DNA from: Siphonodentalium dalli
Taxonomy: Eukaryota > Mollusca > Scaphopoda > Gadilida > Siphonodentaliidae
Length of the DNA stretch: 64,000 nt
Direction of reading: 5' to 3'
Assembly (NCBI GenBank): GCA_032622095.1
Contig: CP136067.1
Location: forward strand, 39,971,549 to 40,035,548
Below, one piece after another: positions 59,539 to 64,000 of this stretch. A program made the position numbers and the translations under genes. A model generated the notes under the pieces. The model did not search any database, was not told where the DNA came from, and saw nothing but the letters and a program-made list of their open reading frames with translations. Within the stretch, counting starts at the first letter, position 1. Each line of letters begins with the position of its first letter.

Positions 59539-59995
59539 GTGACCCGCCATATCAAATCCAGTCGGAAGTCGGGATTTTTTTTACCCTGTGCCAATGCATT
59601 CTCTTATATATGCGAGTCGACCATAGGTCGCCTCGCATATATAAGAGAATGCATTGGCCTAACAATTTTTTATCATTTTTTAAAAATAAATGTTTCTTAC
59701 AATTTTTAGGACATAAAATAAAAAAGATCCATTACCCTGAAGGGAGCCCCACACATATATAGAAGCATATAGCAGAGTGTCGTCTGCTCATGTTTGTCTG
59801 GGGCTCTGTATGGGTGAAATTATAAAATTGTTAAAGAATACAAGAAAAAATTATTAAAATTGTAAAAAATTGTTAGGCCAATGCATTCTCTTATATATGC
59901 GAGGCGACCTATGGTCGACTCGCATATATAAGAGAATGCATTGGCACAGGGTAAAAAAATCCCGACTTCCGACTGGATTTGATATGGCGGGTCAC
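59539..59995. mobile_element. GTGACCCGCC hairpin element, complete, 457 bp
   Basis: CAAAT|GTGACCCGCCATATCAAATC on the left and the exact complement GTCAC|CAAAT on the right. The TIR of about 110 bp includes CCAGTCGGAAGTCGGGATTT and a full GCATTCTC hairpin. Inside one finds ATTGTAAGAAACATTTATTT and GAGCCCCAGACAAACATGAG. Nearly perfect arms suggest recent insertion. Confidence 0.93.
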
Positions 59996-59999
59996 CAAA

Positions 60000-60599
60000 T
60001 GATTTGCTTTGGCCTCAGTGTTAACAAATCACGCTGGCCTGTATTCGCAGGAAATGGTTGACCCTGCACGAGTATTACAAATTAAAGAACGTCCTTTTAG
60101 ACACACGGAAATGTGCCCAAAAGTACTTGACAACGTATTGCGGCACACTGCAGCTTGACAAACGTCACACTACCCTTAAAACGGAGAAACAAATTACATC
60201 GAAAAAAAACACCAACCCCTCCCATAAATTATTCGCCAATTGGACAGCCCTAATCGTTAACCATGTGGCAATATTTGATGTTTCTCGTCGGGAAACACTT
60301 TTGTGCATTTTTTCATGCACTTTTCATCCATGTACCATTGACCATTCAGCTGCCAGGATTTTTTTTATGCTGATCCTAGCTTGGGGGTTTCAGGGGAAAT
60401 CACTCTACTAATTTGTATTTGGTGTCGCCTCATCAAGATTTTATTGGTCTGAATCCAAAGTATTCTCTCGATGGATTCAAGTGGTCTAGAGCACCATTCT
60501 GAAGAATCAACCAACCGACTAGCTGACAGCCTTGGGGAATTTGAGAATTTGGGGTTTTACCCTTCGATGACTGGAGCTTCCTAAAATTTTGCGAAAACC
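60000..60599. other. No gene recognised
   Basis: The 117-codon frame at 60058-60411 shows no recognised domain. It is Lys/Thr-rich, then hydrophobic at the end. Confidence 0.4.
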
Positions 60600-60760
60600 C
60601 TGTACCAATGTATTCTCTAATATATTCGAGTCTCCCTTGAATTGGCCTAACAATATTTACCTTAACATTGTAAGCCAGTGCATTCTCTAATATATGCGAG
60701 GATCGCTACGGGAGACTCGCATATATATAAGACAACACACAAGCACATGGTCTTTAATGC
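60600..60760. repeat. Diverged hairpin-module element
   Basis: CCTGTACCAATGTATTCTCT, CTTGAATTGGCCTAACAATA, AGCCAGTGCATTCTCTAATA, GCGAGGATCGCTACGGGAGACTCGC (split here as a short palindrome) and AAGCACATGG. Two degraded hairpins in the same arrangement as in the complete elements. Confidence 0.65.
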
Positions 60761-60919
60761 TGCACCAGGACAGCTGTCGCAATGAAAGGGTTAATCAAAT
60801 TGGAGGTGAAATGGACATCCTTGCCACACAGAGATAATTTCTACTGGAAACAAAGCAGAATATGCATTAGCACAATAATTAGGGTCTTAGGTCCTCTTTG
60901 TATTATTTCAACCGAGTTT

Positions 60920-61590
60920 GTGATGTTGGTATTTCGGTACACCCCGTCAATTACACGTAATCTGCTTATCTGTACCGTTTCCTTCCCGTATTTCGGCGTA
61001 CCCCGTCAAGTCATTTGCATAACCTACACCCAACTATCGTTATAATTGAGTTAAACTGCGTTCTGGATAATCTACTGAACTGTTTCTGATAAACTGATGG
61101 ATTTTGAACTGCTGGACTGAGGTGGATGTAATCAAATTATATGTTCCCTCCATGTATTGGGATATAACCATATAATATATGTCATTTGCAAAACTTACGA
61201 CCGGCTAATGAACACTTGGTTAAACTGATTTCGAGCGAATCCACTGAACTGCACCTGATGAACTGCTGAATGGGATTTTGAACTACTGAACTGGGGTGGA
61301 AGTCCGTCTGATGATGTTCCCTCTGAACTGTATCCGGTGAACTTCTGAACGGGAGTTGGAACTGCTGAACTGTGTGGAGGTCCGCCAGGTGGTGTTCCCG
61401 GATGGAGGTCCGCCAGGTGGTGTTCCCTGTCTGTATTTGGATATACCCCATCGATTATAAGTCATCTGCATAACCTTCGTCGACGACCGTAGATGTAATT
61501 GAGTTAAATTCTGTTCGGACAATCTGCTAAACTGTAGCCGACGAACTGCTGAACGGCATTTTGAACTGCTGAGCGGACATTGTAGTTGGT
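60920..61590. repeat. Degenerate tandem repeat with GAACTGCTGAACTG
   Basis: Blocks GTATTTCGG(C/T)(A/G)TACCCCGTCA, TCATTTGCATAACCT, GAGTTAAACTGCGTTCTGGA, GAACTGCTG and GGAGGTCCGCCAGGTGGTGTTCC recur three or four times in the same order with many changes. The Gly/Pro/Thr-rich minus frames through it are not convincing genes. Confidence 0.65.
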
Positions 61591-62065
61591 CAAATGGATT
61601 ATTCTCCCGGTATTTGGTTATTACGGAAGCGTATTCGGGACATGGTAGAAAAAAAATAATCTCTTTCCGCGGCTTTTCGAAATAGTATTAATCCGCCTGA
61701 ATCAACACAAAGGCGCGCGATCATTTGTTGGCGCGATGCCAAGTGATATGTAATTAGTGAGAGATAAGGAAATATGTACGGGCGATTCGGACCTATGGGC
61801 CCCTATGGTGGCCGCCATGTTGGAATAACCTCGAACCAGCCTGTAAAATGAATTGACAAATTAACAAAACGAATTTATTTTTCTTCTTCGTTAAGCCTTC
61901 CCATAGCAACACTATTAAATTTGAAAAACAAAATCAACCTTATTCAAAATTAAATGATTGAAGTGGATTTAGTTGACCTTCTTGGCGCATAGCATTTGGC
62001 GAACCTCGTCAGATTCCGAACCGTTTCAGTTTGAAATTACGTTCCCTGGTCCATAGCAACGTTGC

Positions 62066-62097
62066 AAATGGTGACGTCATTTTCGTTACAAAATGGC
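62066..62097 (+). promoter_or_regulatory. CRE plus YY1-like start-codon element
   Basis: GGTGACGTCATTTTCGTTAC is followed by AAAATGGCTGCG. This is a full palindromic CRE 20 bp before an ATG embedded in a YY1-type box, a known layout of TATA-less housekeeping promoters. The right arm carries a related but degraded version (TGATGACGTAATTTC, minus strand). Confidence 0.45.
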
Positions 62098-62174
62098 TGC
62101 GCCCAGGTCCAAGAAGTTATCGGCGAGTGCATATTCGAAATTCTCCGTTGTTGTTCTCGTGCTGAATTTTATTG
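62093..62174 (+). CDS. Candidate first exon of a small hydrophobic-N-terminus protein
   Basis: An ATG in a YY1-like context (ACAAAATGGCTGCG) opens 27 codons plus one base. The peptide starts MAAPRSKKLSASAYSKF and runs into VVVLVLNFIG, a basic N-terminus followed by a hydrophobic stretch, as in a signal peptide or signal anchor. It ends at a donor ATTG|GTAATA. Upstream are a CRE (TGACGTCA), CATAGCAAC (RFX half-site-like) and no TATA box. I do not recognise the family. The start lies at the inner edge of a 320-bp inverted duplication, so it could be part of a mobile element. Confidence 0.45.
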
Positions 62175-62248
62175 GTAATATGTGAGAATGCTAAAATTAA
62201 TCACCGTGCAATATAATTATTAAATTTAACTTGATGTGTGCATCACAG

Positions 62249-62388
62249 GAAACATAATTCATACACACATATGGAAAGTTGGCCCGGAAGCATATCCTCT
62301 CACCAGTCACTGCATGAACTCTTCAGTGTGCCGAGACCAAGTGGGATTGGGAGATGTTCTTCTTTTCCTTCACTCAACAAGAAGATAA
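62249..62388 (+). CDS. Candidate second exon (terminal) of the same small protein
   Basis: A 74-bp GT-AG intron (62175-62248, ending GCATCACAG) joins the previous exon in phase, completing a Gly codon. The frame stays open for a further 46 codons to TAA at 62386. It encodes NIIHTHIWKVGPEAYPLTSH followed by a Cys-containing segment. Total length would be about 73 residues. Matching phase across a plausible intron supports a real gene, but the intron is much shorter than those of the TRPM gene and there is no recognised motif, so chance remains possible. Confidence 0.38.
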
Positions 62389-63607
62389 ATGACTCACTTT
62401 GTTAGTCACCAATTCACTGGGCTTCACATGTTTGTTACATCCGTGTGTCGACTGTAGATGGCTAGAATTGTATTTTGACCTGAGTCAAGGCATTCACAGT
62501 GACTGAGTGAGTGGATGAGGCTGAGCCTGAAGTCGTTGATAACTAAATTTAGTAATCTGTAATCACTAAATTGACTAATACAATCCTAATATTATTAGTT
62601 TAGTAAGCCACATGAACGCTTTCACCGATTACTGCGTCCACAAGTTCCAGCTACGCGCTACGTTCAACGCCGTTCATGACTGAACTACACAACGGTTCAT
62701 GACTGAACTATACTGTCTATACTATAGTAAATCAGTCAGCTCTAAAATGTCCATTTTCTGATTTCCTTGACCCAAGTTGAGGCTTGACCTGACAGTGTTA
62801 GATATTAACAATTAAATTTACTATTTAGAGAAGTAGTTAGTAGATTGAACGATTTGCCGCTTGCAGATGCAACTCTAAGTCTAACAACTAAACCAGTCCA
62901 GGTGAAAACAGACTTAAAATTGAACAATAACAGAACAAGTCAAATCGCCGTGGTGATCAGTCTGCACAGACCAGTCCACATTCCATTCCAGTGACCTTCA
63001 TTTTCGTATTTTTTTCAGTCACAGATTCGTCATTGAGTTTCTTTCCGACTGACTGATTTTCACTTTGAACACAGTTCACTTCAACTTCAAAACAAGTTGT
63101 TGTTGTTGACATGTTGTTGTTATTCTTCTTCTTCTTTTGACTGCTTTGACTCTAAAGTCATTCCAGTAATGGGCTCGTTGTGCTATCTTCGCTTGTGCTT
63201 TCTCGTTTGTTCTTAACGCTTACGTGCTGTGATACCGTTGTACATTTAAAATACGAGCGATAACAATAACAAGCAATTCAAATTTCAAATTTCGCAAACA
63301 AGAGAGCGCCACCATTTTGTAACGAAATTACGTCATCATTTCCAACGTTGCTATGGCCTGCCAGGTGACGTAATATTCTAACTGTAACGGTACGGAATCT
63401 GGCGAGGTTTGCCGAATGCTATGCGCCCGCGTCAGCTAAATCCACATTAAGCATTTAATTTTGAATAAGGTTGATTTTGTTTTTCAAATTTAATAGTATT
63501 GCTATAGGGAGGCTGATCGAAGAAGAAAAATAAATTCGTTTTATTAATTTGTCAATCCTATTCCAACTTGGCGGCCACCATAGGGGCCCATAGGTCTGAA
63601 TCGCCCG

Positions 63608-64000
63608 GATGTAAAAACAATTTGTTCATGTTGACGGGGTATAGAAATTACTGACGTCACAAATATACTTGCGTCGCTTATGTTACCGTAAAACAACCAT
63701 TTGGGTTGTGATAAGCCAATCGATTGGGCATACATTGTGTGTGAAGCCTCCAGACTTCTGGTTGAACAGTGAAAGTGAAACTCAGTCTGTCGGAAAGAAA
63801 CTGAATGATGAATATGTGACTGAAAAAAATATGGAAATCAAAATGATGGTCAGTGGCCTGGTCTGTGGTCACCACAGTGATTTGACTTGTTCTGTTCAAT
63901 TTTAAGTCTGTGTTCACCTGAACTGGTTGGTGTTGCAAGCAGCAAATTGTGCCTTCAACTTCTCCAAGTTTAATTGTTAATAGCTGACACTGTCAGGTGA
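63608..64000. other. Right edge, no gene recognised
   Basis: A plus frame 63669-63905 contains ESETQSVGKKLNDEY but no known motif. Sequence after 63900 repeats short CAGGTGA and CAACTT words also seen around 62900-63000. Confidence 0.4.

Larger units (their letters stand above)
61779..63607. repeat. 1.83-kb locus flanked by 305-324-bp inverted repeats with promoter motifs
   Basis: 61779-62102 and 63303-63607 are inverted copies with scattered substitutions and small indels. The outer ends read CGGGCGATTCGGACCTATGG on the left and the complement with one change on the right. Each arm contains GGTGGCCGCCA (YY1-like on the outward strand), CATAGCAAC and, at the inner end, TTTCGTTACAAAATGG. The left arm has a full CRE. 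The centre (62103-63302) is not inverted and holds the candidate exons and CTT/TTG microsatellites near 63100. A nonautonomous transposon with long TIRs or an inverted duplication of a promoter would both look like this. A short ATGTA is found just outside each end. Confidence 0.75.

Noticed and set aside
60058-60411. 117-codon frame as a gene
   Set aside because: No recognised domain and mixed composition; could be chance in this size of window.
61182-61522. Gly/Pro/Thr-rich minus frames as a secreted protein
   Set aside because: They read through a degenerate tandem repeat with shifting units.

Overview
The window is AT-rich eukaryotic (animal) DNA with long introns, GT-AG splice sites and a very dense load of short mobile elements. 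No bacterial or viral gene organisation is visible. The protein family of the one clear host gene, the non-LTR retrotransposon remnants and a GACGGACGG-type interspersed repeat of a kind I associate with molluscs suggest a marine invertebrate, most likely a mollusc or related lophotrochozoan. The species cannot be fixed from this sequence alone.

The main host gene lies on the minus strand between 20873 and 1614. Six short exons encode the N-terminal homology region of a TRPM cation channel, closest in motif pattern to TRPM2/TRPM8. In transcription order they are 20873-20640, 19460-19372, 17897-17831, 14689-14509, 10061-9898 and 1800-1614. Each junction is GT-AG and all five intron phases agree. 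The pore and the rest of the channel lie beyond the left edge of the window. Most exons are far smaller than the spurious open frames around them, so they were found from motifs and splice phase.

From about 20.9 kb to the right end no comparable host gene is seen. This part is a patchwork of elements recognised from terminal inverted repeats (TIRs) and target-site duplications (TSDs). It holds piggyBac-like elements with TTAA sites, two kinds of element with 8-bp TSDs, Tc1/mariner-like elements with TA, an element with about 280-bp TIRs flanked by an unusual 77-bp direct repeat (47.6-50.05 kb), and a hairpin module shared by two unrelated-looking TIR families. Decayed LINE fragments of several types occur at 6.4-8.4, 13.8-14.3, 18.9-19.3, 22.0, 25.7, 35.6 and 46.4-47.3 kb. 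Minisatellites occur at 7.7, 17.2, 27.15-28.04, 32.5-33.26 and 38.87-39.33 kb.

At the right end (61779-63607) a roughly 320-bp inverted duplication carries promoter-like motifs (CRE, YY1-like) that stop at an ATG. A short two-exon reading frame (62093-62388, plus strand) follows it and is a candidate small membrane or secreted protein gene. The strongest leads for new biology are the 77-bp-TSD element, the shared hairpin module, the inverted promoter duplication, the decayed partial duplication of a TRPM exon, and a short motif (AAAGAGCGT) that recurs across unrelated repeats. Coordinates of element ends were read by eye and can be off by a few bases.
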